A stretch of DNA of 64,000 bases from Cypionkella sinensis (GCF_042646385.1 NZ_JBHRTO010000001.1:2418001-2482000); one strand, 5' to 3'. Shown: positions 50,154-59,052, counted from the stretch's first letter. Notes: generated by a model from the letters alone, not told the origin. Program-made: numbers and translations.

Positions 50154-50617
50154 CGCAGTTCCTTTGTTTGCAGGGTTTTCCCCGACGTGATGCAGCCGTA
50201 GAGCTTCTGGTCTTCCACCGGGTCGCCACAGATGTGACCCCGCCAGAGATGCGGCACGCTTTTGAAATCCGCGCCTTGCGCCAGACTTGCAGAAGAACGC
50301 AAGCGTTGCGGCAAAAGGAATCGGGCCCGACGGGCTTTTGACCCCGGACTTGGCGCGTATAGGTGGGCTTATTATGGCTGTCAAGCTACGGTCCTCCCTA
50401 CCCCGAAAACCGGGCAGATACGCAATGCAACCCTTGAGCGAACGCGTCGTTTCGGCTAGCGTTTGTAGGTAATTTGACCGGGCCAGTTTGGCCAACCCAC
50501 CTTATTCGTCAGCCTTCGACCAGCATTTGACAGCTTGTACTTTCCGAGCGGTGACAACCCGCCAGCCGCTGAACCGCACGTTTACTGAGCTTTACGTATT
50601 TCATACAGAGGAGTTTT
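50154..50617 (-). promoter_or_regulatory. Long rplS upstream region with a possible coupled leader ORF
   Basis: The 464-base gap lies between divergent units. On the minus strand, a GTG start opens a 35-codon frame (MPHLWRGHICGDPVEDQKLY..., then GCITSGKTLQTKELR) whose TGA overlaps the rplS ATG. An upstream TTG would lengthen it. It contains GAAGACCAGAAGC and GAAAACCCTGCAA stretches. No tRNA or sRNA is recognised. On the plus strand a GCCCGACGGGC hairpin is weak. The promoter of the gene at 50621 must lie in the AT-richer distal part. Confidence 0.4.
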
Positions 50618-50620
50618 ATG

Positions 50621-51115
50621 ATGGCGACTTATCGACATGACTGGGAAATCGGCCCGGTTTCTGCCAGCGTCACCGCGTTGCGGGCGATGGCTATTCTGCA
50701 AGCCCGCCCCAATGACATCTTCCCGTTCACGGTTTCTGGGCGCGGCGGGATTTCCAGTATCCGGCTGGGTGTCATCTATGATCTGATCGACACGGTTGGG
50801 CCGTTCAACAATATGGGCACCGGCTCGGACCCCGTGCAGGTGAGCGCGGTGACAAGCCTGATGTTCACCTTTACCACACTGACGGGGCACCATCGCGGTG
50901 CGGGCCAGACGATTTCGTTTGAATGCGCCGAGGTGGGCGGCAATGTGCAGCTTTCGCAGTATGGCACCTATGTCAGCACGCTGTCGCACCCGCTGACATC
51001 GCTGTTCAATCTGGGGGCCAATGCTGGCGCTGCGGGCGCATGGTCGTTGCAAGCGCATAACCTGCGACTGGCTTTGGGGATTGCGACGGTGCCGATCCGC
51101 TTTACGGTCTGGTAG
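50621..51115 (+). CDS. Protein of unknown function (about 164 residues)
   Basis: MATYRHDWEIGPVSASVTAL, then AILQARPNDIFPFTVSGRGG, and a C-terminal GAWSLQAHNLRLALGIATVP. It is Gly/Ser/Thr-rich with no signal peptide, span or catalytic motif. The ATG at 50621 is seven bases after GAGGAG; an ATG at 50618 is only four bases after it. It interrupts the otherwise minus-strand trmD-rplS stretch and is convergent with trmD, with nine bases between stops. I recognise no family. Confidence 0.55.
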   Translation: MATYRHDWEIGPVSASVTALRAMAILQARPNDIFPFTVSGRGGISSIRLGVIYDLIDTVGPFNNMGTGSDPVQVSAVTSLMFTFTTLTGHHRGAGQTISFECAEVGGNVQLSQYGTYVSTLSHPLTSLFNLGANAGAAGAWSLQAHNLRLALGIATVPIRFTVW

Positions 51116-51124
51116 CTTGTCCGA

Positions 51125-51967
51125 TCAGGCCTTGCGGCGCAGGTAGGCTTGCCACAAGTCAGGCCGCCGGGTCTTGGTGATGTCTTCGGCCTGCGCTTGC
51201 CGCCATTTGGCGATGGCGGCGTGATTGCCGGATTGCAGCACCTCGGGGATCGGCAGGTCGTTCCAGACGGCGGGGCGGGTGTATTGCGGGTGTTCCAGCA
51301 GGCCATCCGAAAAGGATTCTTCGACGGTCGAGTCCTGATTGCCCAGCACTTTCGGCAACAGGCGCACGGTGGCGTCGATCAGGGCGGTGGCGGCGATTTC
51401 GCCGCCGGTCAGCACGAAATCGCCAAGGCTGACTTCCTCGATGTCGTGGTGATCCAGCAGGCGCTGATCAACGCCTTCAAACCGGCCACACAGCAGGGTC
51501 ACGCCGTCGCAGGCGGCGAAACGGCGGGCCATGGCCTGATTGAACGGTTTGCCGCGCGGGCTAAGGTAGATCACCGGCCAGCGGGTGCCGTCGCGCGGGG
51601 TATGTTGGGCGGCGTCGGTCAGGGCCGCGTCCAGCACATCGGCGCGCAGGACCATGCCGGCACCGCCCCCGGCCGGGGTGTCATCGACGTTCAGGTGCTT
51701 GCCCTGCCCGAAGCTGCGCAGGTTGATCACATCCAGCGCCCAGAGGCCCAGATCAAGCGCTTTGCCGGTCAAGGAAATGCCAAGGATACCGGGGAAGGCA
51801 TCGGGCATCAGGGTGATGATTTTCGCCCGCCATGCGCCTTTGATGTGCAAAGGTTCTTCCATCAGATCGCGCGGCTTCAGGCTGGCGCGCACGGAAATCC
51901 GGCCATGCGATTTGCTGGGGGCGGCTGCGGGATCGGGAGTGTCTGATGTGTCGGATTTGTCGTTCAT
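51125..51967 (-). CDS. trmD: tRNA (guanine37-N1)-methyltransferase TrmD
   Basis: A 280-residue SPOUT enzyme. It has the deep-knot motifs LSPRGKPFNQAMARRF, LLCGRFEGVDQRLLDHHDIE, SLGDFVLTGGEIAATALIDA and the GLLEHPQYTRPAVWN segment. It methylates G37 to prevent frameshifting. About 40 residues precede the conserved core; a start nearer MEEPLHIKGAW is possible. It follows the membrane protein gene and ends the ffh-to-trmD run. Confidence 0.95.
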   Translation of the reverse strand: MNDKSDTSDTPDPAAAPSKSHGRISVRASLKPRDLMEEPLHIKGAWRAKIITLMPDAFPGILGISLTGKALDLGLWALDVINLRSFGQGKHLNVDDTPAGGGAGMVLRADVLDAALTDAAQHTPRDGTRWPVIYLSPRGKPFNQAMARRFAACDGVTLLCGRFEGVDQRLLDHHDIEEVSLGDFVLTGGEIAATALIDATVRLLPKVLGNQDSTVEESFSDGLLEHPQYTRPAVWNDLPIPEVLQSGNHAAIAKWRQAQAEDITKTRRPDLWQAYLRRKA

Positions 51968-51998
51968 ACATGCTTTTAACCTGACCACCCTGCCCCGG

Positions 51999-52898
51999 CT
52001 AGGCCAAACCATCCTCGGGCTGAGCGGCGTTGGTGGCGGCGATCAGCGCCAGCAGCGGCAGTTCGGCAGCGGTGTTGGCAAGGTTGGTCAGCCAGCTCTG
52101 CAACAGATCAACGCTGGGGGATTTTCCCCATATTTCAGGGTCTTGCGGCATGGCCTGCGCAAGGCGTGTGGCAAACAGGGCCACCAGCTCGGGGTCTTCG
52201 TGCAGCAATTGCAGCGCTAGCGTCGGGCCATCGCCGTTGACCCGCACGATCAGATCGGGGTCGGTGCAGTGCAGAATCATCGCGATCAGCTCGGCGCGAC
52301 TTGCATCGGCGCGGGCACGTTCCAGCAAGGCGGTGCGGATATAGGCGGGTTTGGCATGGGCCGACAGTGCCAGCAGATGCTGCGCCACCACAGCCGGCGT
52401 GGTATCGTCGGGCAATTCGGCCAAAGGGGCGATCATACGGCGGGCGGTGCGCAACTCGCTGGCATCGACCGGGTTGCCGGGGTGGGCGATCTGATCAATG
52501 GCGTGGTCGAGGATATTGTTGATCTCATTGGCTTTCCACGGGTCCCAGATCATCCGCGCCAGGGGGATCGACAGGAAAGAGATCGCCACCGGCAGCATCT
52601 CGCCATAGGGCGGCACAAAGCCCAAAGCGCCGCCGATGCCACGACCGATGCCAAACAGCAGGGCGACGAACAGCAACTGGATCGCGGCGTTACTGAACAG
52701 CGTGGCCCAAGCCTGATACTGCGTCCAATCATGGAATTGGCGCGGCCAGTTTTGTGGGCGCAGGATGAATTGCCAGAGCAGGAACAGCACCAGAAACACC
52801 GGCACCAAGGGCCAGCCATAACCGCCCAAGCCTGCCATCAGCGGCCCGATATACAAAAGCGCGGTTGCGCCCATCAGCCATCGCAGTCGGTTGTGCAT
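51999..52898 (-). CDS. Membrane protein of unknown function between rimM and trmD
   Basis: A 299-residue protein with several N-terminal spans (ATALLYIGPLMAGLGGYGWP, VPVFLVLFLLWQFILRP, AAIQLLFVALLFGIGRGIGG) and a soluble helical C-terminal part (HEDPELVALFATRLAQAM). I recognise no family. The start is ATG 52898; a GTG immediately before it is also in frame. It sits inside the translation operon, separating rimM and trmD, which are usually adjacent. Confidence 0.75.
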   Translation of the reverse strand: MHNRLRWLMGATALLYIGPLMAGLGGYGWPLVPVFLVLFLLWQFILRPQNWPRQFHDWTQYQAWATLFSNAAIQLLFVALLFGIGRGIGGALGFVPPYGEMLPVAISFLSIPLARMIWDPWKANEINNILDHAIDQIAHPGNPVDASELRTARRMIAPLAELPDDTTPAVVAQHLLALSAHAKPAYIRTALLERARADASRAELIAMILHCTDPDLIVRVNGDGPTLALQLLHEDPELVALFATRLAQAMPQDPEIWGKSPSVDLLQSWLTNLANTAAELPLLALIAATNAAQPEDGLA

Positions 52899-52939
52899 CA
52901 CGCCCCCTTTTTCGCCGCAGAGTGGCGCGGGATGTGGCG

Positions 52940-53449
52940 TTAGTCTAGCCCCTCTGGTGGATCGACGATGATACGGCCAGCGGTCAGATCAACGGTGGGC
53001 ACGGCTTTCAGGGTGAAGGGCAGCAGCAGCGAGGTTTTCAGGCCCGGCCCAGCGATTTCCAACAGATCACCCGCGCCGTGGTTGTGAACGGCTTGCACGC
53101 GGCCAAGCTCTTTGCCACCTGTATCAAAGGCGGCAAGACCGATCAGATCGGCGTGGTAGAATTCGTCATCGGGCAGGTGCGGCAGTTTTTTCTTATCGAC
53201 GTAAAGGCTTACACCCTTCAGGGCATCGGCCTGTTCCTTGGTCTCGACGCCCGCGATGCGCGCGCCAAGGCCACCTGCGACGGGGCGGCTGAGTTTGATT
53301 TTATAGCTGGTCTGGCCGTCTTCGCTGTAAAGCAGGCCGTATGAGGCGATGGCCTCGGGTTCGGTGCAGAAGCTTTTCAGCCGCACTTCGCCCTGCACGC
53401 CGAAAGAGCCTGCGATGGCGCCGACGCAGATGTGGTCTGGGTTGGGCAT
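52940..53449 (-). CDS. rimM: Ribosome maturation factor RimM
   Basis: A 169-residue protein with the N-terminal ICVGAIAGSFGVQGEVRLKS and the C-terminal PRC-barrel (DLIGLAAFDTGGKELGRVQA...LLPFTLKAVPTVDLTAGRII). It helps 30S maturation by binding S19. It lies between rpsP and the membrane protein gene. Confidence 0.94.
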   Translation of the reverse strand: MPNPDHICVGAIAGSFGVQGEVRLKSFCTEPEAIASYGLLYSEDGQTSYKIKLSRPVAGGLGARIAGVETKEQADALKGVSLYVDKKKLPHLPDDEFYHADLIGLAAFDTGGKELGRVQAVHNHGAGDLLEIAGPGLKTSLLLPFTLKAVPTVDLTAGRIIVDPPEGLD

Positions 53450-53502
53450 GGGCTTCTCCGGGGTGAAGGGTGGCGGCTCTGTTGCCAGAGCCGCCGATCA
53501 GA

Positions 53503-53856
53503 TTATTCAGCAGCAGGAGCTTCCGAACGTGCGGCTTTCTTGGCGGCCAGTTCGGTCATGCGCTTGCCGGGGACAGCCGATTTCGGGTTCGAACGGGTTT
53601 TCTTCGCCAGCACGCCAGCAGCTTCGAGCATACGAGCGATACGGTCGGTCGGCTGTGCGCCTTGACCCAGCCAGTACTGCACGCGCTCCATGTTCATTTT
53701 CACGCGCTCTTCGCTGTCTTTGGCCAGAAGCGGGTTATAGGTGCCCAGCTTTTCCAGGAAGCGGCCATCGCGCGGGTTGCGGCTGTCGGTGGCAACGATG
53801 GAATAGTGCGGGCGCTTTTTGGAACCACCACGGGCGAGGCGAATTTTCATGGACAT
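53503..53856 (-). CDS. rpsP: 30S ribosomal protein S16
   Basis: A 117-residue bS16 protein: MSMKIRLARGGSKKRPHYSI, DGRFLEKLGTYNPLL, QYWLGQGAQPTDRIARMLEA, with a basic/alanine-rich tail. The true start may be MKIRLARGG two codons later. It follows the chorismate mutase gene. Confidence 0.96.
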   Translation of the reverse strand: MSMKIRLARGGSKKRPHYSIVATDSRNPRDGRFLEKLGTYNPLLAKDSEERVKMNMERVQYWLGQGAQPTDRIARMLEAAGVLAKKTRSNPKSAVPGKRMTELAAKKAARSEAPAAE

Positions 53857-53896
53857 TGTGTAGTCTCCTTAGGTTTGGTTGGAACCGCTATTGCGG

Positions 53897-54193
53897 TTAT
53901 TTCTGCAGTTGTTCGTGATGCCTGATGACTTCGGAGATGATGAAGGTCAGGAATTTCTTAGCAAATTCGGGGTCGAGGTCGGCTTCTTTCGAAAGCCACT
54001 CCAGCCGTTCGATCTGGCGGGCTTCGCGCGAAGGATCGGACGGGGGAAGATCGTGTTCGGCTTTCAGGCGGCCCACGGCTTGGGTGCGCTTGAAGCGTTC
54101 GGCAAGGGTGTAGACAAGGATCGCATCCAGACGGTCGATGCTTTCGCGGTGGTCTTTCAGCACCTCAGCGGCGCGGGTGATGGCGTCGGTCAT
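53897..54193 (-). CDS. Chorismate mutase (AroQ type)
   Basis: A 98-residue all-helical protein: HRESIDRLDAILVYTLAERF, KRTQAVGRLKAEHDLPPSDP, KKFLTFIISEVIRHH, with the AroQ active-site Arg/Lys and Gln. It converts chorismate to prephenate. It lies 40 bases upstream of rpsP and overlaps the last of three GNAT genes (ATGA). No signal peptide, so cytoplasmic. Confidence 0.9.
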   Translation of the reverse strand: MTDAITRAAEVLKDHRESIDRLDAILVYTLAERFKRTQAVGRLKAEHDLPPSDPSREARQIERLEWLSKEADLDPEFAKKFLTFIISEVIRHHEQLQK

Positions 54194-54720
54194 GTCAGGG
54201 TCTCCGGTGCAGGATGGCGCCAGATCTGGCTGGAACCGAAGGTTTCATGGGTAAAGCTGCCGTCGCGGCTGCAGCCCATGCGGCGGGCAAGGGCTTGGCT
54301 GCGCAGGTTGTCGTCGGCGATCAGGCTGATGGCGGTTTTCCAGCCCAAGGTGCCATAGGCATGGGCGCGGGTGGCGAGGGCGGCTTCGTAGGCAAGGCCA
54401 CGGCCTTCGCCCTCGGGTGCCCAAAGCGACCAGCCGAGTTCGGGTTCGGGCCAGCCTTCGGGGAACCATGGGCCTGCCATGCCGAGGGCGGCGTCGGTGG
54501 TCTTGTCGGCAAGGATGAACATCGAATAGCCGCGATGCAGCCAGTGTCCGGTCAAATGACCAAAGCTGCGCCACGCCTGCGCGCGGCTGACCGGACCACC
54601 GACAAAGGCGCTGCGCGGTGAAGCGAGGAAGGCGGCCATCACCTCAAAATCCGCGGTTTTCGGGCCGCGCAGGCGCAGGTTTGCGGTTTCTAACACCGGG
54701 ATGCCGACGAGTTCGATCAT
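54190..54720 (-). CDS. GNAT-family N-acetyltransferase (third of a tandem trio)
   Basis: A 176-residue RimJ/RimL-like GNAT: PVLETANLRLRGPKTADFEV at the start, GWSLWAPEGEGRGLAYEAAL (acetyl-CoA loop) and LIADDNLRSQALARRMGCSR near the end. It shares the layout of its two upstream neighbours, so the three arose by duplication. Substrates are unknown; ribosomal or other protein N-termini are possible given the position. It overlaps both neighbours by four bases. Confidence 0.85.
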   Translation of the reverse strand: MIELVGIPVLETANLRLRGPKTADFEVMAAFLASPRSAFVGGPVSRAQAWRSFGHLTGHWLHRGYSMFILADKTTDAALGMAGPWFPEGWPEPELGWSLWAPEGEGRGLAYEAALATRAHAYGTLGWKTAISLIADDNLRSQALARRMGCSRDGSFTHETFGSSQIWRHPAPETLT

Positions 54721-55271
54721 GCGAGCCCCCCAATCTGAACTATCGACGTCAGATCGTGGCGGATCACCACATCGGTGGGGTCAGCGCCGGGGGCGGTCAC
54801 TTGCACGCCGCCAAGGCGCAGGCCAAGCGCGATCGAGCGGGCGTTGCCGGGGTCGATGTAGTTGTCGAGGTGATCCCAACCAAAGGTTTCATGCGCCCAA
54901 ACCATCACGCCGCGCGCGCCTTCGGCGGCGATGCCTTTGCCTTCGGCCTTGTCCACCACATACCAGCCGAGCTCGGGTTCGGGGTAGCCAAGCGGTTGAT
55001 AGATGCCGACTTCGCCCAGATATTCACCGCTCGAACGGTCATCCACCGAGAACGGGCCAAAGCCCATCAGCGGCCATTGCGCAACTTCCGACGCGAAGAT
55101 GCGCCACGCTTGTTCGGCGGTGAACGGGCCACCTTCCCAGACCGCACGGTCCGAGGCGTAGAAAGCTTGGCGATGCGCGAAATCTTCATAGCGCGGCATC
55201 CGCAGGCGCAGGCGCTCGGTTTCCAGCGTCGGGGCGGTGGGATGGGTGATGTGCTGCGGGCGGGTGATCAT
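54717..55271 (-). CDS. GNAT-family N-acetyltransferase (second of a tandem trio)
   Basis: A 184-residue GNAT: TLETERLRLRMPRYEDFAHR, then GEVGIYQPLGYPEPELGWYV and WAHETFGWDHLDNYIDPGNA. The acetyl-CoA loop reads VDKAEGKGIAAEGARGVM. It overlaps the neighbours on both sides through ATGA junctions, so the trio is translated as a coupled set from the ffh transcript. Confidence 0.85.
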   Translation of the reverse strand: MITRPQHITHPTAPTLETERLRLRMPRYEDFAHRQAFYASDRAVWEGGPFTAEQAWRIFASEVAQWPLMGFGPFSVDDRSSGEYLGEVGIYQPLGYPEPELGWYVVDKAEGKGIAAEGARGVMVWAHETFGWDHLDNYIDPGNARSIALGLRLGGVQVTAPGADPTDVVIRHDLTSIVQIGGLA

Positions 55272-55813
55272 GCGGCACCCGCGGCGTAATGGCGGAAGGT
55301 CAGCGTGGGTTCATCGCCATAGGGATGTGCGGCAGAGGCATCCACCACCGCGCCCATGCGGGACAAAAGCCGATGCGAGCGGTGATTGACGGGATCGGTA
55401 TGGCTGACGGCGGTGCGGTGGCCCGAGGTGGCAAAGAACCAGTCGCGGGCGGCCACGGCAGCCTCATAGGCCAGCCCCTGCCCTTCATCGGCAGCGTTCC
55501 ACAGGCTCCACCCCAGTTCGGGTTCGGGATGGGTATCGGGATAGAACGGGCCAATGCCGCCGATACCATCATCCGAGCCTTTACGGGTGACGGTGAACAG
55601 GCTGAAACCATGCTTGGCCCATTGATCCAGAAGGCCCTGAAATTCGGCAGCGGTTTCTTCGGCTTTCCACGGCCCGCCCATCAGATGCGACCGCTCGGAC
55701 GCCCAGAAGGCGGTACTGGCGGGCAGATCAGCCATTTGCGGCAAGCGCAAACGCAGGCGCGCGGTCTCAAGGACCGGGCGCGCATTGGCATCCTGACGCA
55801 AGGTGTAGCTCAT
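55268..55813 (-). CDS. GNAT-family N-acetyltransferase (first of a tandem trio)
   Basis: A 181-residue GNAT: PVLETARLRLRLPQMADLPA at the start, GGIGPFYPDTHPEPELGWSL and DEGQGLAYEAAVAARDWFF. It starts in the ffh stop codon (ATGA). Divergence from the other two is clear at the N-terminal motif, so the trio is old rather than a recent duplication. Confidence 0.85.
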   Translation of the reverse strand: MSYTLRQDANARPVLETARLRLRLPQMADLPASTAFWASERSHLMGGPWKAEETAAEFQGLLDQWAKHGFSLFTVTRKGSDDGIGGIGPFYPDTHPEPELGWSLWNAADEGQGLAYEAAVAARDWFFATSGHRTAVSHTDPVNHRSHRLLSRMGAVVDASAAHPYGDEPTLTFRHYAAGAA

Positions 55814-57309
55814 TTCTTCTTCATCAACCCCGAAAGGCCCGACGGCAGGCTCAGACCGCGCGGCATGCCTGGGAAGCCGCCGCCCATGCCGAGGCCTTGT
55901 TTCATGCCTTTGGCGGCTTCGGCCATGGCTTCGGGCGACATGTTGGCCATATCGGGCATGCCGCCCTTGGCCCCCATCATCTGCTTGATGGCGTTTTTCA
56001 TCGCGCCACCTTTGCCCATTTTCTTCATCATCTCGGCCATTTGCTTGTGCTGTTTCAGAAGCTTGTTGACCTCGGAAACCTCAAGCCCGGCACCTGCGGC
56101 GATGCGTTTCTTGCGGGAAGCTGCCAGCAGATCGGGGTTGGCGCGTTCTTTCTTGGTCATCGAATTGACCAAGGCGATCTGGTGGGTCAGCATTTTATCA
56201 TTGAAACCAGCGGCTTCGGCCTTTTTGGCCATGCCGCCCATGCCCGGCATCATGCCCATCAGGCCCTGCATACCGCCCATTTTCTGCATCTGTTCAAGCT
56301 GAGCTTTCAGATCGTTCATGTTGAACAGACCCTTGGCGAAGCGCTTCGCCATGCGTTCAGCTTGTTCGGCCTCGAACGTCTCGCGGGCCTTTTCGACCAA
56401 GGCCACGATGTCGCCCATGCCAAGGATACGGCCTGCGACACGTTCAGCTTCAAACGTCTCAAGCGCGTCCATCTTTTCGCCAAGACCGACAAAGCGGATC
56501 GGCTTGCCGGTGACGGCGCGCATCGACAAGGCGGCGCCACCGCGACCGTCGCCGTCCATCCGGGTCAGGACCACGCCGGAAATGCCAACTTTGGCGTTGA
56601 ATTCGGTGGCGACGTTGACGGCGTCTTGCCCGGTCAGGCCATCGACCACCAGCAGGGTTTCGCGCGGCTGGGCGATGTCGCGGACGGCCTGAATTTCGTC
56701 CATCAACACTTCGTCGATGTGCAGACGGCCCGCGGTGTCGAAGAATACCACATCATAGCCGCCCATCGCGGCTTGGGTCTTGGCGCGCTTGGCGATCTGC
56801 ACGGCGGATTCGCCTTTGACGATCGGCAGGCTATCGACGCCGACTTGGCCGGCAAGGATCGCCAACTGCTCCATCGCCGCCGGACGGTTGGTGTCGAGCG
56901 AGGCGAGCAGCACGCGCTTGCCATTGCGATCTTTCAGGCGCTTTGCCAGCTTGGCAGTCGTGGTGGTTTTACCCGAGCCTTGCAGACCGACCATCAGGAT
57001 GGCGGAAGGCGGGTTGTCGATTTTCAGCGCTTCGGGTTCGTCATCGCCCGCCAGCACGCGCACGAGTTCGTCGTGGACGATCTTGACGACCTGTTGGCCG
57101 GGAGTGATCGACTTGGTGACTGCTTGGCCAATGGCGCGGGTTTTCACCGCTTTGACGAAGTTGCGCGCCACTTCCAGCGATACGTCGGCTTCCAGCAGGG
57201 CGACACGGACTTCGCGCAGGGCGGTGTCGACGTCCGCTTCGGACAGCGCACCGGCTTTGGTCAAGCGGTCGAAGACACCACCAAGGCGTTCTGACAGGCT
57301 TTCAAACAT
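55810..57309 (-). CDS. ffh: Signal recognition particle protein Ffh
   Basis: A 499-residue SRP54 GTPase. N domain then G domain with GLQGSGKTTTTAKLAKRL (P-loop), DTNRPAAMEQL, DTAGRLHID and TRMDGDGRGGAALSM, followed by a Met-rich M domain with GMMPGMGGM that binds signal peptides and 4.5S RNA. It targets membrane proteins. It heads the long minus-strand operon; the stop overlaps the first GNAT. The start codon is ATG with GGAG upstream. Confidence 0.96.
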   Translation of the reverse strand: MFESLSERLGGVFDRLTKAGALSEADVDTALREVRVALLEADVSLEVARNFVKAVKTRAIGQAVTKSITPGQQVVKIVHDELVRVLAGDDEPEALKIDNPPSAILMVGLQGSGKTTTTAKLAKRLKDRNGKRVLLASLDTNRPAAMEQLAILAGQVGVDSLPIVKGESAVQIAKRAKTQAAMGGYDVVFFDTAGRLHIDEVLMDEIQAVRDIAQPRETLLVVDGLTGQDAVNVATEFNAKVGISGVVLTRMDGDGRGGAALSMRAVTGKPIRFVGLGEKMDALETFEAERVAGRILGMGDIVALVEKARETFEAEQAERMAKRFAKGLFNMNDLKAQLEQMQKMGGMQGLMGMMPGMGGMAKKAEAAGFNDKMLTHQIALVNSMTKKERANPDLLAASRKKRIAAGAGLEVSEVNKLLKQHKQMAEMMKKMGKGGAMKNAIKQMMGAKGGMPDMANMSPEAMAEAAKGMKQGLGMGGGFPGMPRGLSLPSGLSGLMKKK

Positions 57310-57505
57310 CGCGCTCTCCTAGATCAAAACCCCAAGATGGGGGGCTACGGCGGGTTTCCAAGGGCCAATGCGAAACGGCACCTGTGGGCGCAACGCGCTG
57401 ACAGGTGGCGATCCCGGCATAAGCCAAGGGACCGGAAGCGTTTGCCTCCGGGGGAATTGGGTCGGGCGATACGCGGTTGGGGCGTGGGAGTCAAGCGGGG
57501 CTGGG

Positions 57506-58015
57506 TTATTTGCGTTTTTTCGGGCGCTTTTGGCTCTGGCCGGATTTCTGGTTCAGCCAAGTGTTGATCTGTTGCACGGCTGTCTTTGCGTCTGATCCTG
57601 AGCGGAAGATGGCCGATAGGGGCAGGGGCGGGCCAGAGGTGAAATTCAGCACGGCGCGGTAGCTTGGCCCGGCCCTGCTGTCGCCGTCATTGGCGCTGGT
57701 TTCCAGCACGGCCTTTGTCACCTCATCCAGCGGCCGAAACTGTTCGCGTGCGCCCATGACGCCAATGCTGCGCAATGTCAGCGTGTTGCTGGGGCGATCA
57801 AACACCGCCACTTCTTGCCGAACGAAGACGATAAACACCAAGCCGAACAGGCCAAACAGCAAGGCGAGTGCCGCCAGATCGCTGTGATCATCCGAAAAGA
57901 ACTTCGCCAGCCAGATCGCGGCGAACAGCAGCATGGCGCAGGCGACGCCAATGCCGATCAGCACGGGCCGCGCACGCAGAACCAGACGATCCGGCGATGA
58001 GGAAACGAGCTTCAT
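57506..58015 (-). CDS. Small membrane protein of unknown function
   Basis: A 169-residue protein with two spans (PVLIGIGVACAMLLFAAIWL and LAALALLFGLFGLVFIVFVR) and a basic C-terminal tail (KSGQSQKRPKKRK). No family is recognised. Downstream is a 196-base gap before ffh in which I see no gene; it holds the promoter of ffh. Confidence 0.7.
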   Translation of the reverse strand: MKLVSSSPDRLVLRARPVLIGIGVACAMLLFAAIWLAKFFSDDHSDLAALALLFGLFGLVFIVFVRQEVAVFDRPSNTLTLRSIGVMGAREQFRPLDEVTKAVLETSANDGDSRAGPSYRAVLNFTSGPPLPLSAIFRSGSDAKTAVQQINTWLNQKSGQSQKRPKKRK

Positions 58016-58160
58016 GGCGGCCTCTGTCGGGTTCTGGCCTTGATCTTAGCATATCCCTAATCAGTGCTTCGCGGAACCCTTACCATTCTCTCGATAAACC
58101 TCTTGCCATAGAGGCAAAGTTTGCTGATCCATGTGCGCAAATGCACAGGAGGTCTGCGCT

Positions 58161-59042
58161 ATGGACAACTGGGACGAGATCAGGACTGCCTTTCAGGTTG
58201 CAAGAATGGGCACGGTTTCGGGGGCTGCCGAGGTGATGGGGGTGCATCATGCCACGGTGATCCGGCATATCGATTCCTTGGAAAAGCGGTTGGGCGCGAA
58301 GCTGTTTCAGCGCCATGCACGCGGCTATACGCCGACAGAATCCGGGCGTGATCTGTTGTCGGTGGCGCAGACCACGGAAGATCAGTTCGGGCAGTTGGCC
58401 AGCCGGATCAAGGGGCAAGGTGAGACGGTGGCGGGCGAGTTGGTTGTGACGTCGATCACCGGGATCGCGCATCTGCTGGCCCCGGTGTTTGCCACCTTCC
58501 AAGAGGCGCATCCGGCGGTGGTGATCCGGTTTCTGACCGACATGCGCTTGTATCGGCTGGATTACGGCGAGGCGCATGTGGCGATCCGTGCCGGGGCGAC
58601 GCCGCAGGAACCAGACAATGTGGCGCTGCCGCTGGTGAAGATGCAGATGGGGCTTTATGCCTCGAAAGCCTATGTCGAACGGCATGGCATGCCTGCTGGA
58701 GAGGCGGAGTTGCTGCAACACCGCTTTATCAGCATCGACAACCCCGACAACCGGGCGCCGTTCTATCGCTGGCTGCGTGAGCGGGTATCGCAAGACCGGC
58801 TGACCTTCCGCGTCAACGAGCCTGCGGCCTCGGAGGCGGCGGTCAAGGCGGGGATGGGCTTGGGCTTTATGCGCGCACATGAGGCGCGGCAAGATCCCGA
58901 TCTGGTCGAGGTAATGGCGCCGATCCCGGAATGGGACTCGCCGCTGTGGATCGTCACGCATGTGGATTTGCACCGCACGTTGAAGGTGCAAAGTTTCCTG
59001 AGTTGCCTGCGCCATTCGGCAGCAAGCTGGTGCAGCCTGTGA
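58161..59042 (+). CDS. LysR-family transcriptional regulator
   Basis: A 293-residue LTTR: AFQVARMGTVSGAAEVMGVH, HHATVIRHIDSLEKRLGAKL for DNA binding and a substrate domain with FQEAHPAVVIRFLTDMRLYR and EPAASEAAVKAGMGLGFM. The ATG at 58161 has AGGAGG eight bases upstream. The DMT transporter follows after 10 bases, so the two are probably one transcript and the regulator may respond to the transported solute. Confidence 0.87.
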   Translation: MDNWDEIRTAFQVARMGTVSGAAEVMGVHHATVIRHIDSLEKRLGAKLFQRHARGYTPTESGRDLLSVAQTTEDQFGQLASRIKGQGETVAGELVVTSITGIAHLLAPVFATFQEAHPAVVIRFLTDMRLYRLDYGEAHVAIRAGATPQEPDNVALPLVKMQMGLYASKAYVERHGMPAGEAELLQHRFISIDNPDNRAPFYRWLRERVSQDRLTFRVNEPAASEAAVKAGMGLGFMRAHEARQDPDLVEVMAPIPEWDSPLWIVTHVDLHRTLKVQSFLSCLRHSAASWCSL

Positions 59043-59052
59043 GGCTTTTGGC

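Noticed and set aside
57310..57505. 4.5S RNA gene in the gap before ffh
   Set aside because: The conserved SRP RNA loop sequence is absent. The region contains only weak hairpins and I see no gene.
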